From the NCBI GenBank assembly GCA_036274645.1, contig DASUFH010000412.1:1-8635 (forward strand): a stretch of DNA of 8,635 bases, given 5' to 3'. Position 1 is the first letter of the stretch. Each line of letters starts with the position of its first letter. Shown one piece after another: positions 1 through 5,666 of this stretch. The notes under the pieces were generated by a model. That model worked only from the letters and a program-made list of their open reading frames with translations, was not told the origin of the DNA and did not search any database. The DNA is from DASUFH01 sp036274645. GTDB taxonomy: Bacteria; Acidobacteriota; Terriglobia; 20CM-2-55-15. The translations under genes and the position numbers were made by a program.

Positions 1-192
1 TCGTATCCGGCGGTCTCTCGATCCATTTCACCGAGTCGGCCCGAATCCTTGCTGAAGAGCCGGATGCTGGGAAATCCGCTTGTCCGGTTCTGGGAGGGGC
101 AGGGCGGCAATCAGTACGAAAGCACCCTGCCTACTCGACCAGAAAATCGGCGAAGTCATGCAGATGGCTTACGTCGTGAAGGACATCAATGA
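1..192 (+). CDS. possible 3' end of an upstream gene (partial, uncertain)
   Basis: The first forward frame is open from the window edge to a TGA at 190-192. Third codon positions are GC-rich through about position 127, as in the real genes here. The stretch around residues 22-43 (MLGNPLVRFWEGQGG and following) has a protein-like composition, whereas the last 20 residues, rich in Arg and His, look like out-of-frame sequence. It overlaps the start of the VOC gene in another frame. It could be the C-terminus of an upstream gene, possibly ended by a small frameshift near position 130. I recognise no family. Chance openness of 64 codons in GC-rich DNA cannot be excluded. Confidence 0.2.
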   Translation, partial: SYPAVSRSISPSRPESLLKSRMLGNPLVRFWEGQGGNQYESTLPTRPENRRSHADGLRREGHQ

Positions 193-658
193 CGCGATGC
201 ACTGGTGGATGCACAACTGCCGGGTCGGACCATGGTTCTTGCTCGAAAGCTTCACCGGGCCGGAGCAGCGCTATCGCGGAGAGCCCACGTCGGCCGACAT
301 CAAACTCGCCATGTCATTCTCTGGGCACATGAACATCGAGCTGATTCAGCCCAAAGATAACCGTCCGTCCGTGTACAAGGAAACGATCGACCGCCGCGGC
401 TACGGATTCCACCATCTGGGAATCGCGTTTGCCGATGTGCTCATGGAACGCGCTGCCTTTGAAAAACGAGGCTATTCGGTAGCGTTTGAAACGCCGGTCC
501 CGAGCGGAGGATCCGTGTACTACTTGAATGACGAAACGCGTGAACCCGGCTTCATCGAGTTGATTCCGGCCACCAGCGGCATGGATGAAATGTTCACGAA
601 GTTCTGGAAAGCCACGGTCGATTGGGACGGTGATGAGCCGATCCGGCCCTTCGGTTGA
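80..658 (+). CDS. VOC-fold (glyoxalase/bleomycin-resistance superfamily) protein
   Basis: The protein has 192 residues if the TTG at 80 is used. From residue 22 it reads as a vicinal-oxygen-chelate protein with two beta-alpha-beta-beta-beta modules. The first begins with MQMAYVVKDINDAM (27-40) and contains NIELIQ (85-90). The second begins with GFHHLGIAF (109-117) and ends with FIELIP (158-163). Candidate metal ligands by alignment with the fold are Q28, E87, H112 and E160, as in glyoxalase I-like and methylmalonyl-CoA epimerase-like enzymes. No signal peptide is visible, so it is presumably cytoplasmic. The substrate cannot be told from sequence. The start is uncertain: residues 1-20 look non-native, an in-frame TGA lies at 53-55, and the first ATG is at 158 (M27), which would trim the start of strand 1. 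It is probably monocistronic, since the downstream toxin-antitoxin operon has its own promoter. Confidence 0.85.
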   Translation: MSGSGRGRAAISTKAPCLLDQKIGEVMQMAYVVKDINDAMHWWMHNCRVGPWFLLESFTGPEQRYRGEPTSADIKLAMSFSGHMNIELIQPKDNRPSVYKETIDRRGYGFHHLGIAFADVLMERAAFEKRGYSVAFETPVPSGGSVYYLNDETREPGFIELIPATSGMDEMFTKFWKATVDWDGDEPIRPFG

Positions 659-719
659 ACTTCCCGTGCTCTAGCCAGCCGTAGAACAACTTAGCTTCCG
701 CCAGGTGAAACGGTCCCGC

Positions 720-748
720 TTGACTGTTGATAGCATTGCTATCACAAT
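720..748 (+). promoter_or_regulatory. promoter of the toxin-antitoxin operon (leaderless)
   Basis: TTGACT at 720-725 matches the sigma70 -35 consensus at five of six bases. Exactly 17 bases later CACAAT (743-748) matches the -10 consensus at four of six. Transcription would then begin about 7 bases downstream, at or next to the A of the antitoxin ATG at 755. The bases just before that ATG (ACAATCGTCCC) have no Shine-Dalgarno-like purine run. Together these suggest a leaderless mRNA. The operator palindrome lies in the spacer between the two boxes, so a bound repressor would block polymerase. Confidence 0.55.
728..744 (+). promoter_or_regulatory. operator palindrome for the antitoxin/toxin complex
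   Basis: TGATAGCA-T-TGCTATCA is a perfect inverted repeat with 8-base arms and a one-base spacer. It lies between the -35 and -10 boxes of the operon, where autoregulating VapB/FitA-type antitoxins are expected to bind. From memory, the arms equal the half-sites of the gonococcal FitAB operator IR36 (TGCTATCA-N12-TGATAGCA), but here the half-sites are in the opposite order and almost abutting. Autorepression is inferred from the family and the position. Confidence 0.65.
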
Positions 749-754
749 CGTCCC

Positions 755-1006
755 ATGGCGCAACTTCTGGTCAGAAACATCGATGACGCTCTTGTCCGCA
801 AGCTGAAACGCCGAGCTTCGGCGCATGGCGTTTCCGTCGAGGAGGAGCATCGTCTTATCCTCAAGCATGCGTTGAGCAAACCGGTCGGCAAGAAGCCATC
901 GCTTATGGAGTTCCTGCTGTCGGACGAGTCGGTGGTTCATCCGGGTGTTGAGCTTGAGATTGAACGGAACCGTCGGGTTGAAACCCGCCGGGATCTGAAA
1001 TTCTGA
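755..1006 (+). CDS. FitA/VapB-like ribbon-helix-helix antitoxin
   Basis: This is an 83-residue protein of typical length for FitA-like antitoxins. The N-terminal strand AQLLVRNI (2-9) should insert into the DNA major groove as a dimer. It is followed by helix 1 (about 10-25, DDALVRKLKRRASAHG) and helix 2 (about 27-40, SVEEEHRLILKHAL), the RHH arrangement with the characteristic EEEHR turn. The C-terminal 40 residues, acidic then Arg-rich, are expected to wrap around and inhibit the PIN toxin. The ATG at 755 lies 7 bases beyond the -10 box and has no Shine-Dalgarno sequence, so translation is probably leaderless. Its TGA shares one base with the toxin ATG (TGATG), indicating translational coupling. 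The pair should repress its own promoter at 728-744. Confidence 0.9.
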   Translation: MAQLLVRNIDDALVRKLKRRASAHGVSVEEEHRLILKHALSKPVGKKPSLMEFLLSDESVVHPGVELEIERNRRVETRRDLKF

Positions 1007-1416
1007 TGGCGTGGCTTCTCGACACCAATGTTCTGTCTGAACTCCGTAAGGGCCGGCGCGCCGACGCGCGGGTTCTGGCCTGGGCGGCCACCACGCTCAA
1101 GGACCGGCACTTCATCAGCGTGCTGGCGCTGGGCGAGATTCGCAAAGGTATCGAACTGTTGAGAACGAAGTCGCCGAGCCAATGCCCGGCGTTCGAGCGA
1201 TGGCTTGCGCAGTTGCAGGCGGATTACGCCGAGGAAATTCTGCCGGTGTCCGAGGAAATCGCAGAACGGTGGGGCCGGCTCATGGCGATTCGGACCCTGC
1301 CTGCCGTCGATGGCATCATCGCGGCGACGGCGGCCGTGCACGGGCTGACGATCGCAACTCGAAACGTCGCGGACTTCAAACTTCCCGGTATAAGGGTTGT
1401 TGATCCTTTTGGATAG
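1006..1416 (+). CDS. VapC/FitB-like PIN-domain ribonuclease toxin
   Basis: This 136-residue protein spans the full length of a VapC-type PIN domain. The acidic residues that bind the catalytic metal are all visible: D6 in LLDTNVLSE, E44 in SVLALGEIRKG, D102 in LPAVDGIIAAT and D123 in TIATRNVADF, with N120 nearby. It ends in the common GIRVVDPFG motif. The family cleaves RNA, often tRNA or rRNA, but the specific target cannot be predicted here. The ATG overlaps the antitoxin stop by one base and has no separate ribosome-binding site, so it probably depends on antitoxin translation. All key residues are intact, so the toxin is predicted to be active. The next gene is convergent and begins within about 35 bases. 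Confidence 0.92.
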   Translation: MAWLLDTNVLSELRKGRRADARVLAWAATTLKDRHFISVLALGEIRKGIELLRTKSPSQCPAFERWLAQLQADYAEEILPVSEEIAERWGRLMAIRTLPAVDGIIAATAAVHGLTIATRNVADFKLPGIRVVDPFG

Positions 1417-1447
1417 CAAGAGTAGCGCCGTCCAATGCGCCTCGCCT

Positions 1448-2305
1448 TCATGCGCAAAGCCCATCAGGCGGGGTCAGGGGTGAAGCGATCTGGGCCGTGT
1501 GCTGCTTGCCGTCCGGATCCTTCGCGATGGCCACGAGACTGTAAGAACCGGCCGTTACCCAGTCGAACTGGAACGTCCCATCGGGACGGACCGGAGCGGT
1601 GTTGCGGCCAAGCGGTCCGGCCGGCGCGATTCCGGTCCGGTTCAGGGTCAACTCGATCGGTGGACCTCCGCCGAGTGCGAGCCGTGATCCAGCCAGCGCC
1701 GCGCCGGATCCGATGGCGGCCGCGCCCTGCGTATTCCTCTGAGTGTTGTTCTGAACATTCGGCAGCGCCGGCAATTCCGGCGCGCCGGCGTTGTCCGGCT
1801 CCGGTGTTCTGGAATCCTGCTGAAGGATGCGGCGCTGAACGCCTGCCGGCGCGAGTGAGAATGGAGCGACGACGCGCCCACTGACGGTCACGGTCTGCTG
1901 TGGGCGGAGGTGAACGTCGATGCGCTGGACTTCGGCCGCCACACCGACGTAAACCGTTTCCGCGTCGGCGGGATTGGAAACGCCTGGATAGAAGATGGCG
2001 GAGGCGTCCACCCCGGCGCCGATCATCTGGAACGACTCGATCGCCGCCGGACCGCTTCCGGCGACAGCAACGGTCATGAGGCGCCCCTCCCCCTGCGGCG
2101 CCTGAGGTTCGCCTGAGCCCGCCGGGGCGCCACGGGGCGACACCGCAACGAGATACCCGCCGGGTGGAAGCCAGTAGAGCCGGAACTCGCCGAGGTCGTT
2201 CGTTTGTCCACTGGCGGCCGAGGCCAGTGTCCGGCGGCAATCCGCATAACGCGCGGCGCCGAGCGCGGCCCAGACCATGGTGGGGTGTTTCGTCGAAAAG
2301 GCCAT
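1448..2305 (-). CDS. truncated carboxypeptidase regulatory-like domain protein (internal fragment)
   Basis: The open frame has 285 residues and resembles the middle of the large secreted CarboxypepD_reg-repeat proteins of Acidobacteriota. It carries SGQTNDLGEFRLYWLPPGGY (32-51), a strand pattern around VTVSGRVVAP (139-148) and DGTFQFDWVTAGSYSLVAIA (242-261). A low-complexity linker rich in Pro, Asn and Gln lies at about 166-195. There is no signal peptide, and the first beta-strands of the opening domain are missing. Similarity to the family stops after GKQHTAQ (266-272), where full proteins would continue with further domains; the last residues, SPLTPPDGLCA, look random. GGGAGGA nine bases upstream of the ATG (complement of 2315-2321) could still drive translation. 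It is best read as a gene that lost both ends and is probably not exported or functional. Confidence 0.6.
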   Translation of the reverse strand: MAFSTKHPTMVWAALGAARYADCRRTLASAASGQTNDLGEFRLYWLPPGGYLVAVSPRGAPAGSGEPQAPQGEGRLMTVAVAGSGPAAIESFQMIGAGVDASAIFYPGVSNPADAETVYVGVAAEVQRIDVHLRPQQTVTVSGRVVAPFSLAPAGVQRRILQQDSRTPEPDNAGAPELPALPNVQNNTQRNTQGAAAIGSGAALAGSRLALGGGPPIELTLNRTGIAPAGPLGRNTAPVRPDGTFQFDWVTAGSYSLVAIAKDPDGKQHTAQIASPLTPPDGLCA

Positions 2306-2419
2306 CTCTTGGAGTCCTCCCGAACGAGACTCTACCTGCCAGGAGGCATTGGATGGTTAAGCCGATGAAAAATCCAGGTTAAGGATGTAAAAACTGCCGG
2401 GGACGCGAAAACCAGCGCC

Positions 2420-2605
2420 TCACCGGCGCGCGTCCGTCAGTCCGGCGAATTCCTTTTCCCGCGCGCGTTGCGCGATCTTGCCGCTGTTCTGGCGCTGGAG
2501 CCGGAACAGGAGATCGACGGTATTGTCAGGCATGTCCGCGATTGCCTGGATGCGCGCCCGGAACCGGTCGTAGCGCCGCAAGCAGTCTCTTTCTGCCCGA
2601 TCAAC
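2420..2605 (-). pseudogene. remnant of a Fic-like C-terminal region
   Basis: On the minus strand about 60 codons read DRAERDCLRRYDRFRARIQA, then ADMPDNTVDLLFRL, RQNSGKIAQRAREKEFAGLT and a stop at 2420-2422. From memory this matches the C-terminal helical region of some Fic-family proteins (YDRF..RVQAIAD.PD.T.DLLFR..RQNGG.L..RARE.EF..LTD). No Fic HPFx(D/E)GN(G/K)R motif is present upstream. The same frame continues to 2959, but that part is the shadow of the plus-strand gene. The fragment therefore lacks its N-terminal portion and probably its last residues. Family identity is recalled, not searched, and is moderate to low in certainty. Confidence 0.35.
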
Positions 2606-2926
2606 TCGGGCCATCAGCTGTTCGGGGCTGTGAGCTTCCGCATGTTCTGGCCGGATGGCTACCGGGCCCTCGACGCGCTCATTGACAATCGTGACGGCGA
2701 ACTCCGCGGGAACGAACTGCGGGGACTGGCCGTGTGGTTCGATCGTAATCAGAACGGCGTGAGCGATCCCCGGGAGGTCGTCCCAATTGAGAAGACAGGC
2801 ATCGCAGCGATCTCGGCGCGCGCCACGACGCGTGTGGGCGATTCGCCGACCAATGAAAGAGGCCTCGAATTGACCGGCGGCCGGCGGCTGCCAACCTGCG
2901 ACCGGACGACCGCGCCGTTGAGATAA
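2468..2926 (+). CDS. C-terminal part of an EF-hand-like calcium-binding protein (5'-truncated)
   Basis: The 152-residue frame starts at a TTG. Only residues from about 46 (2603 onward) look genuine: INSGHQLFGAVSFRMFWPDG, YRALDAL and so on to the natural end LPTCDRTTAPLR. It contains one good EF-hand-type loop, DRNQNGVSDPRE (92-103), with D92, N94, N96, G97 and E103. A second, weaker loop spans 72-83 (IDNRDGELRGNE), with Ile in place of the first Asp. Similar tails occur, from memory, in large extracellular or FG-GAP-type proteins of Planctomycetes and Acidobacteriota. Residues 1-45 overlap the Fic-like remnant on the other strand and are probably not part of the ancestral gene. No signal peptide or ribosome-binding site is present, so it is likely a pseudogene fragment. 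Confidence 0.45.
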   Translation: MRDLAAVLALEPEQEIDGIVRHVRDCLDARPEPVVAPQAVSFCPINSGHQLFGAVSFRMFWPDGYRALDALIDNRDGELRGNELRGLAVWFDRNQNGVSDPREVVPIEKTGIAAISARATTRVGDSPTNERGLELTGGRRLPTCDRTTAPLR

Positions 2927-2969
2927 CCACCGCCGGAGATCGCGCCATTCGGCCGTCATAACGTGCGGC

Positions 2970-2975
2970 TATACT
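2970..2975 (+). promoter_or_regulatory. possible -10 box (TATACT)
   Basis: TATACT in the context GGCTATACTCGC matches the -10 consensus at five of six bases. It lies in the 180-base gap between the EF-hand-type fragment and the next plus-strand gene. It resembles the TATACT boxes nearer the starts at 3109 and 8167 but has no convincing -35 partner. It could start a long leader for the gene at 3109. Confidence 0.2.
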
Positions 2976-3078
2976 CGCTCAAGCGGCCCGGCCGCGCGGA
3001 CCAGATAGACTTTTCTGGAACGGGATATCCGCGCGATCGCATCTCTGGCAGGTGTGCGGGCCCGCTCCAGTTCTGGCG

Positions 3079-3084
3079 TATACT
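3079..3084 (+). promoter_or_regulatory. probable -10 box of the secreted CarboxypepD_reg-like gene
   Basis: TATACT (GCGTATACTTC) lies 24 bases before the ATG at 3109. No TTGACA-like -35 is seen at 16-18 bases. Transcription from here would leave a leader of only about 18 bases without a clear Shine-Dalgarno sequence. It argues against the GTG at 3052 as the true start, because that codon would be upstream of the promoter. Confidence 0.35.
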
Positions 3085-3108
3085 TCAGCCGGTCGATCCA
3101 TAAATCAA

Positions 3109-3606
3109 ATGCCTCGATCCATCAACGGTTCCAAATGGTCGCTCAGCGCGCTGACCCTCGGCGTCACGGTTGCCGTGGCGGCCATCGCGCTCGCGCAGAC
3201 TCCGGGCGCTCCACCGGTGACCGCCGAGCAATCCGGCATGTGTCCGACCATGCCCATGAACGTTCGACTGGGAAAGAACCTTCCTTTTGAGGACAGGGGC
3301 CTGATCGAGTGTGACGAGTGCCTCCTGGATATCCGCCGCCACCCGTTCGCTACCCTGGAGGGCACGGTATTTGACCCGGCCGGCATGCCTGCGCAGGGCG
3401 TTCAGTTGATTATCGAATCCAGAGCACAGGGTCTCGCCTTCACCAGCCTCAGGACCGGTAAGAACGGAACATACTCCTATACCGGCCTGCCCGCGGGCGA
3501 ATACACCGTATGCGTCGCGTTTGAGGGGCGACGGGGCCTTTCGCGTATTGTTCCGCTCCAGGAAGCCCATCAGGCGGTCAGCAATTTCGACTTGAAGTAT
3601 TTTTAG
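3109..3606 (+). CDS. small secreted carboxypeptidase regulatory-like domain protein
   Basis: The protein has 165 residues from the ATG at 3109. I prefer this to the in-frame GTG at 3052 because a basic n-region (MPRSINGSKW) then leads into a hydrophobic core (about 12-28) and an ALA|Q signal peptidase I site after residue 29. A Cys-containing linker follows (C45, C68 and C71 in IECDECLLDI). A single CarboxypepD_reg/transthyretin-like beta-sandwich fills about residues 82-165. It is recognised by LEGTVFDPAGMPAQGVQLII and NGTYSYTGLPAGEYTVCV. In this fold family such domains serve as structural or binding modules, so the protein is presumably periplasmic or surface-exposed. The CxxC pair might bind metal or form a disulfide. 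It appears intact and monocistronic, and it converges on the OmpA-family gene. Confidence 0.8.
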   Translation: MPRSINGSKWSLSALTLGVTVAVAAIALAQTPGAPPVTAEQSGMCPTMPMNVRLGKNLPFEDRGLIECDECLLDIRRHPFATLEGTVFDPAGMPAQGVQLIIESRAQGLAFTSLRTGKNGTYSYTGLPAGEYTVCVAFEGRRGLSRIVPLQEAHQAVSNFDLKYF

Positions 3607-3618
3607 CGAATGTTGGGA

Positions 3619-3711
3619 TCAGGGCTCTGGCTTGTTATGGTCGTCCTGATATCTGGGTTCGTTATACCAGTCGAATGTGAGCTGGCCCGGGTAGTTGCCC
3701 GGCTCTAAGAG
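3619..3711 (-). pseudogene. possible 3' remnant of an unidentified gene
   Basis: On the minus strand, codons ending at a TGA (3619-3621) read LEPGNYPGQLTFDWYNEPRY followed by QDDHNKPEP. The composition (Asp, Tyr, Asn, Trp, Glu, His) is unlike the Arg/Ala/Pro-rich noise of other non-coding frames here. The frame upstream, into 3712-3867, looks random and runs through hairpins and the end of the ompA-like gene. I do not recognise the family. It could be the preserved end of a lost gene or a chance frame. Confidence 0.2.
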
Positions 3712-3753
3712 CGCTCGCCGCGCTACGTGCTGTCGACGAAGCGCCGGAGTTCG

Positions 3754-3782
3754 GAGCGCGTTCGGACTGCAGCTACGCGCTC
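3754..3782. repeat. hairpin with 8-bp stem
   Basis: GAGCGCGT (3754-3761) and ACGCGCTC (3775-3782) are perfect inverted repeats around a 13-base loop. They sit in the intergenic region between convergent genes. There is no T-run beside it. It may belong to a dispersed REP-like element or contribute to transcription termination. Confidence 0.4.
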
Positions 3783-3793
3783 TAAGAATCGGA

Positions 3794-3809
3794 AAGCCGG
3801 CGCCGGCTT
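3794..3809 (-). terminator. possible terminator of the OmpA-family gene
   Basis: AAGCCGGCGCCGGCTT is a perfect 16-base palindrome 12 bases beyond the minus-strand stop at 3821. On the minus strand it is followed by TTCCGATTCTT, only weakly T-rich. A second small inverted repeat, GCCGTA/TACGGC, overlaps the stop codon (about 3812-3827). A weak intrinsic terminator is plausible. Confidence 0.4.
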
Positions 3810-3820
3810 GTGCCGTACCG

Positions 3821-5659
3821 TTACGGCTGAATTCTGGGGGCCCCGACCTTGACGCCGATAACTTCACCGGAAATGATCAATTCGACGCGCCTGTTCTGCT
3901 GGCGTCCCGCCGGTGTGTCGTTCGAAGCGACAGGCATGCTGAAAGCCAGTCCCAGCGATGTGATTGAGGCTGCGGGAACACCCTGCGATATCAGGAAATC
4001 CGTCACGGACTGAGCGCGTCTCTCGGAGAGTCTCTGATTCACTTCCTGGGATCCGACGTTATCCGTATGGCCTTCCGCCGCGAGAAGAAGCCCGGGGTAG
4101 TTGATGACGATTCCGGCGACTCGAGCCAGTTTTTCGCGCGCAATCGGGCGCAACGCAAATTGTCCGGTGTCAAACAGCACGTCCGACACATTCACCACCA
4201 GTCCCCGATCGGTGTCCTTTGTTTCGAGGACGGCGGTGAATTGCTGCAGGAGCTTTTCGCGGAGTTCCGCCTTCTCTATTTCCGCCTGGACTCTTAACCG
4301 CTCGGCTTCCGCGGTGGCCTGCCTGGCGGCTTCCTCCTTGTCCCTTAGCGCTTTTGCTTCAGCATCTGCTCGAAGCCTGGCCGCTTCCGCCTCCGCTTTG
4401 ATTCGCCGGGCTTCCGCGTCCGCGATCCGTTTGGCTTCCGCCGCTTCGGCTTCCACGCGAACACGTTCCGCTTCGGCTGCAGCCTTGATCTGGGCTTCGC
4501 GCGCCGCGGCCTCTGCCGCCTGACGAGCGGCTTCCGCGTCCGCTATCCGCCGGGCTTCTGCGGCTTCTGCTCGGATCTGGGCTTCGCGCGCCGCAGCCTC
4601 CGCCGCCTGACGAGCGGCTTCCGCGTCCGCTATCCGCCGGGCTTCTGCGGCTTCTGCCGCCGCTCGAGCTCTTGCGGTTTCGGCTTCAGCCCGGATCAGG
4701 GCTTCACGCGCTGCCGCCAGTTCGGCCTGCCGTCTGGCTTCGGCCTCTGCGGCTCGCCGGGCTTCTGCCGCCTCTGCCGCAGCTTTGGCTTCCGCGTCCG
4801 CCTTTGCTTTTGCCGCCGCTGCCGCGCGTTCACTGGCGATCCGCTCCTCTTCCTGCCGTTCCACAGCCAGCGCCCGCGCGTCTTCCGCAAACTGCACTAC
4901 CTGGCGGGCCGTCGAAATGATCATTTTCTTGTCCGCCTTTTTCGCAAGGGCGTTTTCGGCGGCCATTAAACTGGACTGAGCCTTAACGAAAATATCGGCC
5001 GCATATTTGTCCGCAGAGCGTGACCTGGCAATCTCCACCGCATTTCGCGCCTGGTACATCTCCAGTGGAACTTTCTTGAGATCGGGCGACAGCGCGAGCG
5101 GGTTCCCCAACTTCTCGTACTGACCACGCTTCATCAGCTGATATTCCCGAACCACGAAGATCGTTCCCACCGTGTCCTGCCGCACCTCGTTCTCCAGCGC
5201 CACCATTTCACTGGGTTGACGGACAGAAAAGTAAGGCTCCGCGGTCACGATCAACGAGAAGACTTGCAACGGACTGACCGCCTGTACTTTCCCCGCGCCA
5301 GAATTGTTGATCTGAATTTCGCCGAGGTTGCTCGTGCGGCCCTCCGGCGAGACGGCCCACAACACATACGTGAGAAACTCACTGCCCATTCTTTCGGGTC
5401 GGGCGAGACCTCTAACGGCCACCTCAATTTTCGTGGCGCCTTTCTCGGGTTCGACTTTGGCTTCCCCACTCGCCCCGGCCATAAGTTTTGTGCCTTTGAA
5501 GCCGACTTTCGTCGCGCCGCCACCAACCTCATAGCCGATAGCCTTGATCGACTGGCTCACGGTGGAGGATTGCGCCACTTGCTGTGCCCGCGCGTCGGAA
5601 ATTCCCAACACGACAAAGCCGAGGGTGACGAAAACTGGAATTCCTCTTACCCGTTTCAT
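3821..5659 (-). CDS. OmpA-family outer-membrane/peptidoglycan-anchoring protein with long coiled coil
   Basis: This is a complete 612-residue envelope protein. A signal peptide is visible (MKRVRG, hydrophobic 8-20, cleavage after ARA at 25). Residues about 40-165 form an N-terminal domain with EFLTYVLWAVSPEGRTSNLG (94-113), a sequence I recall from Acidobacteriota OmpA-like proteins. Residues 203-273 resemble a DUF4398-type helical segment. About 274-465 is an Ala/Glu/Arg coiled coil containing a 29-residue tandem repeat. About 485-598 is the OmpA C-terminal domain, with DVLFDTGQFALRP, GHTDNVG (D533) and NQRLSERRAQSV (R548), the Asp and Arg that bind diaminopimelate in this family. It should tether the outer membrane or a periplasmic structure to peptidoglycan across a long spacer. 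GGAAGGAG lies 7 bases before the ATG. It has its own promoter region and probably forms a single-gene unit. Confidence 0.93.
   Translation of the reverse strand: MKRVRGIPVFVTLGFVVLGISDARAQQVAQSSTVSQSIKAIGYEVGGGATKVGFKGTKLMAGASGEAKVEPEKGATKIEVAVRGLARPERMGSEFLTYVLWAVSPEGRTSNLGEIQINNSGAGKVQAVSPLQVFSLIVTAEPYFSVRQPSEMVALENEVRQDTVGTIFVVREYQLMKRGQYEKLGNPLALSPDLKKVPLEMYQARNAVEIARSRSADKYAADIFVKAQSSLMAAENALAKKADKKMIISTARQVVQFAEDARALAVERQEEERIASERAAAAAKAKADAEAKAAAEAAEARRAAEAEARRQAELAAAREALIRAEAETARARAAAEAAEARRIADAEAARQAAEAAAREAQIRAEAAEARRIADAEAARQAAEAAAREAQIKAAAEAERVRVEAEAAEAKRIADAEARRIKAEAEAARLRADAEAKALRDKEEAARQATAEAERLRVQAEIEKAELREKLLQQFTAVLETKDTDRGLVVNVSDVLFDTGQFALRPIAREKLARVAGIVINYPGLLLAAEGHTDNVGSQEVNQRLSERRAQSVTDFLISQGVPAASITSLGLAFSMPVASNDTPAGRQQNRRVELIISGEVIGVKVGAPRIQP
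4487..4660. repeat. 87-bp tandem repeat inside the coiled coil
   Basis: Two consecutive 87-base units begin with GATCTGGGCTTCGCGCGCCG on the plus strand, at 4487 and 4574. They differ at only two positions within the first 84 bases (G/A and T/C in the GCCTC segment). They encode residues 335-363 and 364-392 of the OmpA-family protein, two copies of a 29-residue unit. Near-identity at silent positions indicates a recent in-frame duplication, and repeat number probably varies between strains. Confidence 0.85.
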
Positions 5660-5666
5660 GTCCTTA

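Noticed and set aside
937..1464. 175-codon minus-strand frame opposite the toxin-antitoxin genes
   Set aside because: Both toxin and antitoxin are clear on the plus strand; the antisense product is Arg/His-rich noise.
1464..2240. 258-codon minus-strand frame in the second register
   Set aside because: It overlaps the CarboxypepD_reg-type fragment in another frame, is extremely Arg-rich and shows no family motifs.
2606..2959. Upstream part of the 179-codon minus-strand frame as a gene
   Set aside because: The plus strand carries the EF-hand loops and a natural protein end here. The minus-strand sequence resembles no family until about 2605.
4101..4523. Ser/Ala-rich plus-strand frame of 140 codons
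   Set aside because: It is the reverse complement of the Ala/Glu/Arg coiled-coil codons of the OmpA-family gene and has repeat-derived low complexity only.
4487..4660. CRISPR-like repeat
   Set aside because: The repeats are tandem without spacers and code for helical residues inside the OmpA-family protein.
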